Source of the DNA: Fen-1058 sp964398185
Lineage (GTDB): Bacteria; Chloroflexota; Anaerolineae; Fen-1058
Reading direction: 5' to 3'
Assembly: GCA_964398185.1 (NCBI GenBank)
Contig: CAYNML010000012.1
Span: 1 to 64,000 of the forward strand
DNA: 64,000 nt
Translations under genes and position numbers: made by a program
Shown: piece by piece, positions 31,358 through 41,106 of the stretch
How positions within the stretch are numbered: the stretch's first letter is position 1
Layout of the letters: every line of letters starts with the position of its first letter
Notes under the pieces: generated by a model
What the model was told of the DNA's origin: nothing
What the model saw: the letters and a program-made list of their open reading frames with translations, nothing else
The model's database searches: none

Positions 31358-32837
31358 ATTCCGGCAGCCGGCGGCTGGTGCGATGCCAGCCGCTCTGCAA
31401 GCGATCCGGTACGCTGGGCTGCCCGGCCAAATTGCGGCGCGCATAGGCAATCGCCGCCGCAATCGCCAGATCGCGCGCGTGCTCCAGCGGCAGTTCGTCC
31501 TCCGGCATGTCACGCCGCAGGCTGTCCGTGTTATATGCCGCTTGCAGAAATTCCAGATGATGCGCGATGAGCTGCTGAATGGGCAGCGTCGTCGCCACAC
31601 CGATCAGCGCGATCTCGCTCAAGGCGCGCTGCAAGCGCCGCACACTCTCCGATCGATCCTGTCCCCAGGTGACGACCTTCGCCACGATCGGATCATACTG
31701 CGCCGGGACTTCACAGCCTGAATAGGCGTAGGTATCCACGCGCACGCCGTGGCCGGTGGGCAGGCGCACGCGGCGCAGCGTGCCCGGGCTGGGCATGTAA
31801 TGCCGCCACGGATCTTGCGCGGTGATCCGGCATGAAATCGCGTGACCGTGCAAGTGGATATTAGCCTGCGTGAACGACAACGCTTCACCTGCGGCGAGGC
31901 GGATTTGCTCGCGCACCAGATCGACTGACGAAATCATCTCGGTCACGGTGTGTTCGATCTGGATACGCGGCTTGATCTCGGTGAAGTAGAACTGCCCGTC
32001 CAGATCGCCCATGAACTCGACGGTGCCGACGCCGCGAAACCCGATCAGGCGCGCAATCGCCACGGCGGCCTGCCACAACTGCTCGCGCTGCGCAGGCGTC
32101 AGGCAGGGCGCAGGCGCTTCCTCCATCATCTTCTGGTTGCCGCGCGTCAGCGAGCCTTCGCGCTCGCCCAGATGCACCACCTGTCCCAAGTGATCGGCTA
32201 GCACCTGCACGCCGATCATATGCGCGGGCGCGATCTGTTTCTCGATGTAGAAGTCCGTGGCGCCGTAGATGATCTGCGCCTCGGTCTGCGCGCGGCGCAG
32301 CGCCCGCTCAATCTGTCCGGCGGACTGGGCGGTGTACGCCCCGCGCCCGCGTCCCCCGCGTGTGGATTTGATCACGACGGGGTAGCCCAACCGGTCAGCT
32401 TCAACCCGCAGCGCCTCCACCTTGTCGGCGCCAAACGTCTGCGCCGAATACTCGATGGTCGGCAGGCCCGCAGCCCGCACGCGGTTCAGCACATCAATCT
32501 TGCTGTGCTGCGCCAGCATCACCTCCAGCGGCGGCCCAATGAAAACGATCCCCGCCTGCTGACAGGCCGCAATGAACTCGATGTTCTCGGCGAGAAAGCC
32601 GTAACCGGGATGGACGGCTTCTGCGCCGGTCGCCAGCGCAATCTTCAAGATGGCCGCCGTATCCAGATAGCCCTGTCCCGCTGCCAGCAGTACACATTCG
32701 TCGGCCAGCCTCACATGCAGCGAGCCGCGATCGGCCGCTTCGTACAACGCCACGGTCTTGAGGCCCATGTCGCGGCAGGTGCGAATGATGCGCACCGCAA
32801 TCTCGCCGCGATTGGCGATAAGAATCTTTTTGAACAT
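31356..32837 (-). CDS. Biotin carboxylase-like ATP-grasp subunit, diverged active site
   Basis: Protein of 493 residues with normal order: MFKKILIANRGEIAVRIIRT, GAEAVHPGYGFLAENIEF, ATP-grasp domain and a C-terminal domain. It departs from the consensus where the enzyme is usually invariant: KSTRGGRGRGAY instead of a GGGGRGM loop, EREGSLTRGNQK instead of ERDCSxQRRxQK, and FTEIKPRIQIEH instead of the EMNPRxQVEH signature, so the catalytic Asn is Lys. The start at 32837 is set by the family N-terminus. It could be active on a variant reaction or have lost activity. Confidence 0.82.
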   Translation of the reverse strand: MFKKILIANRGEIAVRIIRTCRDMGLKTVALYEAADRGSLHVRLADECVLLAAGQGYLDTAAILKIALATGAEAVHPGYGFLAENIEFIAACQQAGIVFIGPPLEVMLAQHSKIDVLNRVRAAGLPTIEYSAQTFGADKVEALRVEADRLGYPVVIKSTRGGRGRGAYTAQSAGQIERALRRAQTEAQIIYGATDFYIEKQIAPAHMIGVQVLADHLGQVVHLGEREGSLTRGNQKMMEEAPAPCLTPAQREQLWQAAVAIARLIGFRGVGTVEFMGDLDGQFYFTEIKPRIQIEHTVTEMISSVDLVREQIRLAAGEALSFTQANIHLHGHAISCRITAQDPWRHYMPSPGTLRRVRLPTGHGVRVDTYAYSGCEVPAQYDPIVAKVVTWGQDRSESVRRLQRALSEIALIGVATTLPIQQLIAHHLEFLQAAYNTDSLRRDMPEDELPLEHARDLAIAAAIAYARRNLAGQPSVPDRLQSGWHRTSRRLPE

Positions 32838-32849
32838 AGTTTTTCCCAA

Positions 32850-32911
32850 TGAGTAATGAGTAATGAGTAACTGTTCCAGCTCCTTACTCGTTACTGGTTA
32901 CTCGTTACATT
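32850..32911. repeat. TAACGAGTAA hairpin repeat, copy 2
   Basis: TGAGTAATGAGTAATGAGTA (32850-32869) and TTACTCGTTACTGGTTACTC, GTTACATT (32884-32911) are inverted arms around CTGTTCCAGCTCC. The stop codon of the carboxyltransferase (TAA, 32907-32905 on the minus strand) is part of the right arm. It fills the gap before the biotin carboxylase gene. Confidence 0.8.
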
Positions 32912-34440
32912 GGCGAGATGCCGTGCTTGCGCGGCACGTGCTTCTCGCGCTTGGAGAGCGTCAACTCCAGCGCGCGAATCAGCACCCGGCGCGTGTCGCG
33001 CGGCTCAATCACATCGTCGATCAGCCCGCGCGAGGCCGCTACATACGGATTGTTGAATTTCTCTTCGTATTCCTGCACCAGCTGCTCGCGCCGCTCCGAG
33101 GGGTCAGGCGCGTTCTTGATCTCATTGCGGAACAGGATGTTCACGGCGCCCGCCGCCCCCATCACCGCAATTTCGGAATTGGGCCACGCGTACAGCAGAT
33201 CGCCGCGCAAGCCCTTGCTGCTCATCACGCAGTAGGCCCCGCCATAGCTCTTGCGCAGGATCACCATCAACTTGGGGACAGTGGCTTCGCTGTAGGCGTA
33301 GATCATGCGCGCGCCGTTGCGGATGATACCGCCGTATTCCTGCGACTTGCCCGGCAGGAAACCCGGCACGTCTTGCAGCGTCACAATGGGGATGTTGTAC
33401 GCATCGCAAATGCGGATGAAGTGCGCAGCCTTGATCGAGGCCGCGATGTCGATGCAGCCGGCCAGCACCTTGGGCTGATTCGCCACGAGGCCGATGACCC
33501 ACCCGTTGAGGCGCGCGAAACCGACCACCATATTCTGCGCCCACAACTGGCGCACCTCCAAAAAGCGTCCATCGTCGACCACGCTCGTGATCACATCGCG
33601 CACATCATACGGCTTATGCGGTTCGACGGGGACGATCTCTTCCAGCTCGGGACAGCGGCGCAGCGGATCATCGATCGGTTTGACGTAGGGCGGATCGTTC
33701 TGGTTGTTGGAGGGCAGATAGCTCAGCAATTCGCGCACGCGCGCCAGGCATTCCCGATCGTCCTTCAGCAGAAAATGGCTGACACCGCTTTCGCTGCTGT
33801 GCACCAGACCGCCGCCCAACTCTTCCTGCGTTACCTCTTCCTGCATCACAGCCTTCACCACGTCCGGTCCGGTGATGAACATGTAGCTGTTTTCGGTCAT
33901 GAACGTGAAGTCGGTCAGCGCCGGCGAATAGACCGCCCCGCCCGCGCACGGCCCCATGATCACCGAGATTTGCGGAATGACGCCGCTGGCCTCGCAGTTC
34001 GCGTCGAAGATGCGCGCGTACCCGCCCAGACTATCCACACCTTCCTGAATACGCGCGCCGCCGGAATCGTTCAAAGCAATAAAGGGCGCGCCATATTCCA
34101 GCGCCATGCGCATCACCTTCACGATCTTATTGGCGTGCATCTCACCCAGCGAGCCGCCCATCACCGCCGCATCCTGCGCGGCGACAAAGACGTGCCGCCC
34201 ATCGATCAGGCCGAAGCCGGTGATGACACCGTCGCCCAGGCGCGAGCCTTTGCCGCCCAGGTAGGATTCGTAGCGCGGCAGCACCAGCGTATCGATCTCG
34301 GTAAACGTCCCGGGATCGAACAACACGTCGATGCGCTCGCGCGCCGTCAAGCGCCGCTTGGCGTGCTGCGCCTCAACGTCCTTGGCCGAACCAGCGGCCT
34401 GTTTGCGCTTGGCGCGCAACTTGTCAATATATTCTTCCAC
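32905..34440 (-). CDS. Acyl-CoA carboxylase carboxyltransferase (PccB/MmdA-like)
   Basis: Protein of 511 residues, the usual length. N-terminal half: RRLTARERIDVLFDPGTFTE, MGGSLGEMHANKIVK, NDSGGARIQEGVDSLGGYA; C-terminal half: VTLQDVPGFLPGKSQEYGGI, IRNGARMIYAYSEATVPKLM and SYGGAYCVMSSKGLRGDLLY. It transfers the carboxyl from biotin to propionyl-CoA, methylmalonyl-CoA or a similar acyl-CoA. It heads a minus-strand operon with biotin carboxylase, carrier protein and CBS protein. Confidence 0.92.
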   Translation of the reverse strand: MEEYIDKLRAKRKQAAGSAKDVEAQHAKRRLTARERIDVLFDPGTFTEIDTLVLPRYESYLGGKGSRLGDGVITGFGLIDGRHVFVAAQDAAVMGGSLGEMHANKIVKVMRMALEYGAPFIALNDSGGARIQEGVDSLGGYARIFDANCEASGVIPQISVIMGPCAGGAVYSPALTDFTFMTENSYMFITGPDVVKAVMQEEVTQEELGGGLVHSSESGVSHFLLKDDRECLARVRELLSYLPSNNQNDPPYVKPIDDPLRRCPELEEIVPVEPHKPYDVRDVITSVVDDGRFLEVRQLWAQNMVVGFARLNGWVIGLVANQPKVLAGCIDIAASIKAAHFIRICDAYNIPIVTLQDVPGFLPGKSQEYGGIIRNGARMIYAYSEATVPKLMVILRKSYGGAYCVMSSKGLRGDLLYAWPNSEIAVMGAAGAVNILFRNEIKNAPDPSERREQLVQEYEEKFNNPYVAASRGLIDDVIEPRDTRRVLIRALELTLSKREKHVPRKHGISPM

Positions 34441-34573
34441 GATTTAGCCTCACTTCCAGAATCCCCTGTCTCTCGTAAAAGTAACCCCGCTTACGGCCAA
34501 AAGTTTCACAGCCGCGGCTGCGGGAGGCCAGGCGATTTTACTTTCGCCGCACTTCACGTTATGATGATGGGCG

Positions 34574-35665
34574 ATGAACGCCGCGTCTTCCACTCCACCC
34601 GATCGGATTCGTCGCGCCCGACGACGCATCTCGCGCCGCTTCACCATCACGCTCGTCACGTTGATCGGACTGATCGTGATCGGCGTTGGCGGCTACCGGG
34701 TGCTGGAGGGCATGAACTTCATCGACGCATTGTACATGACAATCACCACCATCACCACCGTGGGCTTCGGCGAAGTGCAGCCGTTATCGCCGGCGGGACG
34801 CGTGTTTACGATCGGCTTGATCATCGGCGGGGTCAGCATCGCGGCGTATGCCCTGGGCAGCGCGGCGCAATTCATCGTGTCGGGCGACTGGCAAATCTAT
34901 CTACAGGAACGAAGGCGGCGGCGCATGTTGGAGCAATTGCGAGATCACATCATTGTCTGTGGCTACGGACGCGTGGGCAAAAGCGTGGTGCATCAGTTGA
35001 GCGCCGAGAAACTGCCTTTTGTCGTCATCGAGAATGAACCGGCGCTGGTGCAGCACCTGCGCGAGCTCAACCACCTGGCCCTGCCCGGCAACGCCGCCGA
35101 CGAAGACCTGCTGCGGGCTGCCGGGATCGATCGGGCGCGCGGGCTGGTCGCCTGTGCCGGCACCGATGCGGAGAACGTCTACATCGTCCTGACGGCGCGC
35201 GGCCTGCGCCCCGAGTTGAGCATCGTCGCGCGCGCCAACTACGAGGAATCGGAGACCAAACTGCTGCGCGCGGGCGCCAACCGCGTCATGCTGCCGTCCA
35301 ATATTGCCGGGCGGCGCATGGTGACCATGCTGATGCGTCCCGAGGTGGCCGACTATCTGGACGTGATCTCGCACGCCAGCGATCTGGAGCTGCTGGTCGA
35401 ACAGGTCACCATCGCCGCGACTTCGGGGCTGGTCAATAAGAGCCTGGCCGAAGTGGAATTCGGGCCGCGCTGGGGGATCACGGTGCTGGCCTGCGTCAGC
35501 GGCGGCCGCATGAATCTGCGGCCCACCGCGGCCACCCTGATCGAACCGGGGATGCGCCTGATCGTGCTGGGCACGCGCGAGCAGCTGCCTGAGCTGCTGA
35601 CCGCCGCCGGTCAGCCCGCCACCTCCAGCAGTTTGATGTCGCCCGAGACGAGATCGAGCAAGTAG
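34574..35665 (+). CDS. Two-TM potassium channel with TrkA-N and TrkA-C domains
   Basis: Protein of 363 residues. Two membrane segments flank a pore loop with filter TTVGFGEVQP, typical of K+ channels (TVGFG variant). The RCK/TrkA-N domain starts HIIVCGYGRVGKSVVHQLSA and a TrkA-C domain follows (about 270-345). This layout is that of MthK/KtrA-type ligand-gated channels. Its last 55 bases overlap the convergent phosphoesterase-like gene. Confidence 0.9.
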   Translation: MNAASSTPPDRIRRARRRISRRFTITLVTLIGLIVIGVGGYRVLEGMNFIDALYMTITTITTVGFGEVQPLSPAGRVFTIGLIIGGVSIAAYALGSAAQFIVSGDWQIYLQERRRRRMLEQLRDHIIVCGYGRVGKSVVHQLSAEKLPFVVIENEPALVQHLRELNHLALPGNAADEDLLRAAGIDRARGLVACAGTDAENVYIVLTARGLRPELSIVARANYEESETKLLRAGANRVMLPSNIAGRRMVTMLMRPEVADYLDVISHASDLELLVEQVTIAATSGLVNKSLAEVEFGPRWGITVLACVSGGRMNLRPTAATLIEPGMRLIVLGTREQLPELLTAAGQPATSSSLMSPETRSSK

Positions 35666-36150
35666 CCCGATCGAGATTGGTAACGCGGGCCGCCCAACGC
35701 GCCGGGATTGATGACGCGCGTCTTGCCGATGACGTTATCGCTGCGCCGCAGCGTGTGGCCGTAGAAGATATAGTCGAATTCGCCTGACTTGGCCCAGCGA
35801 TTGACCAGCGGCATATCGTCGCCACGGCACAAGCCAATGCGGAATCCTTCAATCGTCGTCGTGAGTGAAGTGGGCAGCGTCGCCTGCAGGCGGGCTTTTT
35901 GCAGCGCCACTTCAATCGCCGCGCGATCGCGCTCCTTCTCGCCCGCCACGATGTAAATCTGCCACGGCTTCAACAAGTCGACCAGGCCAGCGGAGCCCAG
36001 CCCGCCGCAGTGAAACAACCAGCGTGCGCCGCCCACCAGAAACCGATCGAGCAGCTGCCGCAGCCCATCGCGATTATCATAAGTATCAGCCACCACGCCG
36101 ATTTTGACGGGCGGGCGGGTAAACATCCGTGTCCGGGCATCATAGTCCAT
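35611..36150 (-). CDS. YfcE/MJ0936-type phosphoesterase with lost metal ligands
   Basis: Protein of 179 residues with the fold order of calcineurin-like YfcE proteins. The expected motifs are altered: ADTYDN where DxH is expected, FHCGGLG where GD is expected, VAGEKERD where GN is expected, LCRGDD where HG is expected, and FYGHTLRR where GHTH is expected. Only the first Asp and the His of GHT remain. It may be a pseudo-enzyme that binds a ligand or partner. The rest of the sequence is intact (NPGALGGPRYQSRSGYLLDL), which argues against simple decay. Confidence 0.75.
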   Translation of the reverse strand: MDYDARTRMFTRPPVKIGVVADTYDNRDGLRQLLDRFLVGGARWLFHCGGLGSAGLVDLLKPWQIYIVAGEKERDRAAIEVALQKARLQATLPTSLTTTIEGFRIGLCRGDDMPLVNRWAKSGEFDYIFYGHTLRRSDNVIGKTRVINPGALGGPRYQSRSGYLLDLVSGDIKLLEVAG

Positions 36151-36338
36151 AGCCGACCTCGCGCCTCTCTGCGCTCTCCTGATCTTAGCACGTTCCTTGA
36201 ATTTGAAGATTACAACCCGGTGACAAATTACCCGGCGACGCCACGGAGATGTAATGCAATTGGTAGTCGGCAGTCGGACACATGGCGTATAATAGCTTTA
36301 GTGCCAACCGGGTCCCGGCAGTCCCAGAGGAAACGTGC

Positions 36339-39300
36339 ATGACCACTTCCACCCCGCCATCCCAGACGCCGTCAACGCGCGCGCGACACTTGACCCGCGC
36401 GATCGTCACACTGGTCGTCATCGGTCTGGTGGCAGCCGCTACCCTCTCCCTGCTGCTGGTGGACATGTGGCGGCAGGATCGCAGTAACGCGCTGGGGCAT
36501 ATCGCGATCGATATTCTGTTTGGCCTGGGACTGACCGCCCTCATCGTCTGGCTGACCCGGCGGACCATTGCCCAAATGGACGCCGCCGGATTTGCCTTGC
36601 GCCAGAGCGAAGAGCGGTTGCAACGCATCGTGAATAACTCGCAAGACCTCATCTGCGAGATCGACGCGCAGGGCGCCGTCACGTTCGCCAGCCAGTCGTT
36701 TCGCGCGGGGCTGGGTTACGAGCCGGCGGAACTTATCGGGCACGCAATCATGGACTACGTCCACCCGGACGATGCGGCCAATCTGCAAGCCGTCGTGCAA
36801 CAAGCGCTCCGGGAGGGACGCACGAGCAGCCGGCTGGAATTACGGGCGCGGCACGCCGACGGACGATACCGCTGGCTCGAATCGTCGTGCCAGTTTGTGT
36901 TTGAGGCGCAGCAGCTCAGCAGCGCGGTGTTGATCAACCGCGACATCACCAGCCGCAAGCAGTCGGAAGACACGCTGGCGCGCTATGCGCGCAGCATGCA
37001 TGCGCTGTATGAAACCTCGCTGGAGATCAATTCGCAGCCCGATGTGGCCACCCTGCTCAACGCTATCGTGCAGCGCGCGACAAACCTGCTGGACGCCAGC
37101 ATGGGCGGACTCTATCTGATCAACGAAGAGGACCAGTCCTTAGTGCTGGTGACCAGCGTACCGGCGGACTACGCTGGCCCGGTGCTGCAACAGGGCGAGG
37201 GGCTGGCCGGCCGGATTGCTCAGAGCGGCTTGCCGATGTTCATCGCCGATTATTCCAGCTGGCCCGATCGGGCGGACAGCTATGCCCATGTCCCACTCGG
37301 GCGCGTCCTGGGCGTACCGCTGCGCCTGCGGGGCAGCATCATCGGCGTGCTGAATGTCGAAGATGAAGCGCCCGGCCTTTTTTTGGAAGAGGACATTCGC
37401 CTGGCCAGTCTGTTTGCCGATCAAGCTGCCATCGCGATTGAGAATCGCCGTTTGTACGAACAAACCCAGCGCGAACTACTGGTGCGGCGGCAGGCTGAAG
37501 AGGCGCTGCGGCGCAGCGAGGAACGCTATCGCACCCTGGTGGACAACCTGGGGGAAGGAATCAGCTTCGTCGATGAAAATGAATATTTGACGTTCGTCAA
37601 TCCGGCAGCGCATGACATCCTGGGGGTGCCGCCCGGCCAATTGGCAGGCCGCAATTTGAGCGAGTTCATGCCGCCGTCGGAATACGCCCTCATCCGCCAG
37701 GAAACCGAAATCCGGCGCACCGGACGGACCAGCACGTATGAAACCAGGATTTTACGGCCTGACGGACAGGTGCGTACCTTACTGGTCACCGCCCGACCGC
37801 GCTTTGACGACGACGGCACATTTCTGGGCGCGTTCTCGGTCTTTCGCGACATCACCGCACGCCGCCAGGCCGAAGAAGAATTAGCGCGCGTGCGCGCCAA
37901 TTTGGAGCGCAGCAATCAGCAGCTCACCCAGATCTTGGAAGCGGGCAACTTGCTGCGCCTGAACTTGAACCTGAACGACGTGCTGGATGAGATCGTCAAA
38001 GGTGCGCAGCAGAGCCTGGGCTACGGCATGGTGGTGCTTAACCTGCTGGATGAAACGACCCAGCAGATGGTGGTGCACTCCTACGCCGGACTCGATAAAG
38101 CCGGACAACAGGCGCTGGCGGGAGGCGCCTACGATTGGAAAGAGGAGCAGCGTCTGCTGCGCGCCGAGTACCGGCTGGGCCGAGCCTACTTCATTCCGCA
38201 CGGCACGCTCGATTGGCGCGACGACTTGCGCGGCCCCATCTACGTTCCGGACCTGCCCATTTCTGACCAGCCGGATGCCTGGCACCCCGACGATGTGCTG
38301 TTCATCCCCATCGAACTGCGCGATGGCCGCATCGTCGGAACCATCTATCTCGATGCGCCGCAAGACGGCCTGCGCCCCACGATCGAATCACTGCGCCCGT
38401 TGGAGATTTTTGTCAATCAGGCGGCCATCGCCATCGAGAATGTACACCTGTTTGAAGCCGAGCGACAGCGCCGCCGCGAACTGGAAGCCGTGAACTCGGC
38501 CAGCCGGCAGCTCACGCAATCGCTGGATCTCTCAGCGGTGCTGGACGCCATTTTGAACAGTGTCATGCAGTTAGTGCCGGCCGCCGCCGCGCAGCTCTTT
38601 CTCTATGATGACGGCCGCTTGAAATTCGGATCCGGCCTCTCTGCGCACGGGCAGAAGATGGCCTGGCCGCCGCTCGAACCGCGGCCCGAAGGCTTGACCT
38701 ATACCGTGGCGCACACGGGCCAGGCGATCTTCATCGAAGATACCTCCCGGCATCCAGTATTCAACGCTGGCAGCACGCTGCCCTCGCCGCTGCTGGCCAT
38801 CGCCGGGCTGCCGCTGATCGTGGGAGACACGGTACTCGGGGTGATGAACATCAGCTACGCCACGCCGCACCCCTTCAGCGAATCCGAGCGCTCGATCCTG
38901 AACCTGCTGGCCGCCCAAGCGTCCATCGCGCTGCACAATGCGCGCCTGCACCGGCAGCTGCAACGCTATGCGGAAGAATTGGAGCAGCGCGTGGCCGCGC
39001 GCACCGCAGAGTTGGAACACGAGCGGCAGCACCTGCAAGCCATCCTTGATTCGGCCGGTGAAGGCATTCAAATCATGGATCCAGACGACCGCATCATCTA
39101 CGTCAATCCGGCGACCGAAGCCATCACCGGCTACGCCAGCGCTGAGATGCTCGGCAAGACCACGCGCCTCTGGAACGACGACGTTAATCCGGCCGCGAGT
39201 TTGGGCGATCTGCGCCAGCGGGTGCGGCAGGGCGAGAGTTGGCAGGGCGAGATTATCAACCAGCGCAAGGACGGCACGCTGTACGATGCGGCGCTGACCG

Positions 39301-40088
39301 TCACGCCGTTGAAGGACACCCAGCAGCAGGTGACGGGCTTTGTCGTCGTCCACCGCGATATTACCCGCTTGAAGGAGTTGGAGCACCTGAAAGATCAATT
39401 CGTTTCGCGCATCGGCCACGAGCTGCGCACGCCCATCGCCAACATCAAACTCTACGCCCAGCTGCTGGAGCGCGGCAAGCCGGAACGGCGGCCCGAATAC
39501 CTGCAGACGCTGCACCGCGAGATCGACCGCCTGACGCATCTCAACGACAGTTTTTTGGAAATGGCCGAACTGGATGCGGCCCGCACCGCGCCCACCCTCG
39601 CGGGGGTGTATGCCAATCAGTTGGTGGAAGATCTGCTCCTCAATTTGGAGCCGCGCGCGCAACAGCACAACCTGCTGCTGAAGCGTCACTTTGATCCGCG
39701 TTTGACAGAGACGCGGGTGACCACTGACCGGGCTTGGCTGGCGCGTGCGCTGAGCAATATTCTGGAAAATGCGCTGCACTATGCGCCGCGGGACAGTGAG
39801 GTTACCATCACCACGCAGTGGCTGGCCACAGCCGGTGACTATACGTGCGCCATTGCCGTGCACAACACGGGGCCGGGCATTTCCAGCGCAGAGCTGCCGC
39901 ACATGTTCGAGCGCTTCTATCGCGGGGAAGCGGCGCGTGATTACAGAGTACCCGGCGCTGGTCTGGGACTGGCAATCGCCTACACCATCATGCAGCGCTT
40001 GAATGGCCGCCTGACGGTGAACAGTCTTCCCGGTCAGGGCGTCACCTTCACCTTGTTGCTGCGCGAACCGATCGGGCTGGCCGACTAA
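36339..40088 (+). CDS. Membrane sensor histidine kinase with three PAS and three GAF domains
   Basis: Protein of 1249 residues. Two membrane segments (about 18-41 and 48-70), PAS (85-200), GAF (225-370), PAS (385-505), GAF (530-695), GAF (710-860), a coiled coil, PAS (890-1005), HisKA with RIGHELRTPIANIKLYAQLL and HATPase_c with NILENALHYAPRD, GPGISSAELPHMFERFYRG and GLGLAIAYTI. The start at 36339 follows AGAGGAA and precedes the first hydrophobic segment. No response regulator is adjacent, so the partner is elsewhere. Domain borders are estimates. Confidence 0.9.
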   Translation: MTTSTPPSQTPSTRARHLTRAIVTLVVIGLVAAATLSLLLVDMWRQDRSNALGHIAIDILFGLGLTALIVWLTRRTIAQMDAAGFALRQSEERLQRIVNNSQDLICEIDAQGAVTFASQSFRAGLGYEPAELIGHAIMDYVHPDDAANLQAVVQQALREGRTSSRLELRARHADGRYRWLESSCQFVFEAQQLSSAVLINRDITSRKQSEDTLARYARSMHALYETSLEINSQPDVATLLNAIVQRATNLLDASMGGLYLINEEDQSLVLVTSVPADYAGPVLQQGEGLAGRIAQSGLPMFIADYSSWPDRADSYAHVPLGRVLGVPLRLRGSIIGVLNVEDEAPGLFLEEDIRLASLFADQAAIAIENRRLYEQTQRELLVRRQAEEALRRSEERYRTLVDNLGEGISFVDENEYLTFVNPAAHDILGVPPGQLAGRNLSEFMPPSEYALIRQETEIRRTGRTSTYETRILRPDGQVRTLLVTARPRFDDDGTFLGAFSVFRDITARRQAEEELARVRANLERSNQQLTQILEAGNLLRLNLNLNDVLDEIVKGAQQSLGYGMVVLNLLDETTQQMVVHSYAGLDKAGQQALAGGAYDWKEEQRLLRAEYRLGRAYFIPHGTLDWRDDLRGPIYVPDLPISDQPDAWHPDDVLFIPIELRDGRIVGTIYLDAPQDGLRPTIESLRPLEIFVNQAAIAIENVHLFEAERQRRRELEAVNSASRQLTQSLDLSAVLDAILNSVMQLVPAAAAQLFLYDDGRLKFGSGLSAHGQKMAWPPLEPRPEGLTYTVAHTGQAIFIEDTSRHPVFNAGSTLPSPLLAIAGLPLIVGDTVLGVMNISYATPHPFSESERSILNLLAAQASIALHNARLHRQLQRYAEELEQRVAARTAELEHERQHLQAILDSAGEGIQIMDPDDRIIYVNPATEAITGYASAEMLGKTTRLWNDDVNPAASLGDLRQRVRQGESWQGEIINQRKDGTLYDAALTVTPLKDTQQQVTGFVVVHRDITRLKELEHLKDQFVSRIGHELRTPIANIKLYAQLLERGKPERRPEYLQTLHREIDRLTHLNDSFLEMAELDAARTAPTLAGVYANQLVEDLLLNLEPRAQQHNLLLKRHFDPRLTETRVTTDRAWLARALSNILENALHYAPRDSEVTITTQWLATAGDYTCAIAVHNTGPGISSAELPHMFERFYRGEAARDYRVPGAGLGLAIAYTIMQRLNGRLTVNSLPGQGVTFTLLLREPIGLAD

Positions 40089-40090
40089 CG

Positions 40091-40130
40091 AAAAACTCCG
40101 GCTCGATCGCCGTGTGCGATTGAGCCGGAG
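40091..40130 (-). terminator. Intrinsic terminator of the coiled-coil membrane protein gene
   Basis: CTCCGGCTC (40096-40104) pairs with GAGCCGGAG (40122-40130), with further pairing inside. The minus strand continues in TTTTT, so it ends transcription from 41018. It also follows the kinase stop by eight bases and may act weakly on the plus strand. Confidence 0.8.
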
Positions 40131-40160
40131 CGTGCCTGTGCCGCCAGCTGCCCGATCGGC

Positions 40161-41018
40161 TTATGGCTTTTCCACCGGTTCGCTCACCGCTGGTTCGACA
40201 GCTGCCGCCGCCGGCGCGGGAACCAGCGTCGGCGAGGCGCCCTTGCGCCAGGCGCGCGCCCACTGGAAGAACTTCCACATCACAAACGCCGTCCAGCCAT
40301 AGAGCAGGGTGAAGATCAAGCCGATGAAGACGAAGAAAATCGGCGTGAAGGTCTGCAGGAACGGCAGGATCACTTGATTGGCCGCCTGCACGTAACCGCG
40401 CAGCTGGGCCAGTGGGAAGCGCGCTTCGAAGACGGCGTCGCTCACCTGCCCCAGCGCCGCCGCGATCTGATTGACCGCCCCGGCAATGCCGTCACGCGCA
40501 TTCTCCATGCCCTGTTTAATCTGAGCGGCCAGGTTCTCGATCTTCATGATCCCTTCGTTCAGCTTGCCCAGCAACGTGTCATCGAGGCTGGGCGTTTGAA
40601 TGAAGGGAAGGGCCTGAAACGCCTCCATGAAATTTCGCACCGAGTCGATGGCGTCCTTGACCTGCGCCATCGTCTGGGTGATTTCGTTGACCTTGTCCGT
40701 GAAAGCCGCTTCTTGGTCAGGCGGCAGCAGCGTGGCGATGACGCCCGTATCCTCGACGCTCTGCCCGACAGCGGCAATGTTGGCGCTGAGATCGGCGGAT
40801 TTGTTGCCAAACTCCACCATGCCCGTGTCAAGCTGCGCCAGCGCCTTGTCGGCGACGGCGGTGGCTTTCTCGCCGGCTTCAAACAGGTTGACCAGCAGAT
40901 TGCCGGCCGCCGTAAAAGCCAGCCACATGAAGATCAAGCCCAGGATGCTGGCGACCAGAACATCGATACTGAGAAACATTGCGGTGTAACCCAGGATTTT
41001 GCGTTTACGGGGGGTCAT
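40161..41018 (-). CDS. Uncharacterised membrane protein with long coiled coil
   Basis: Protein of 285 residues. A first hydrophobic segment (MFLSIDVLVASILGLIFMWL), a helical periplasmic or cytoplasmic stretch (about 45-205) with heptad character and methyl-acceptor-like look, then a second hydrophobic segment (TFTPIFFVFIGLIFTLLYGW) and a Pro/Ala/Glu-rich tail. The start at 41018 has GAGGAGAACC upstream; the longer frame to 41168 has no RBS. I do not recognise the family. It may be cotranscribed with the membrane gene at 41107. Confidence 0.7.
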   Translation of the reverse strand: MTPRKRKILGYTAMFLSIDVLVASILGLIFMWLAFTAAGNLLVNLFEAGEKATAVADKALAQLDTGMVEFGNKSADLSANIAAVGQSVEDTGVIATLLPPDQEAAFTDKVNEITQTMAQVKDAIDSVRNFMEAFQALPFIQTPSLDDTLLGKLNEGIMKIENLAAQIKQGMENARDGIAGAVNQIAAALGQVSDAVFEARFPLAQLRGYVQAANQVILPFLQTFTPIFFVFIGLIFTLLYGWTAFVMWKFFQWARAWRKGASPTLVPAPAAAAVEPAVSEPVEKP

Positions 41019-41106
41019 GGTTCTCCTCGATAGGCCGCGTCCGGGCGGCGAATTTGCCAAACTTGATTTTTCGGAACACGCGTGCGCTGGCGTAGACGGC
41101 GGCGCG

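Noticed and set aside
32863..35037. Long plus-strand frame of 724 codons
   Set aside because: It is antisense to the carboxyltransferase and then out of frame with the K+ channel gene. Both real genes have complete motif sets.
38571..39902. 443-codon minus-strand frame inside the sensor kinase
   Set aside because: Antisense to PAS, HisKA and ATPase domains; low-quality composition and no start signal.
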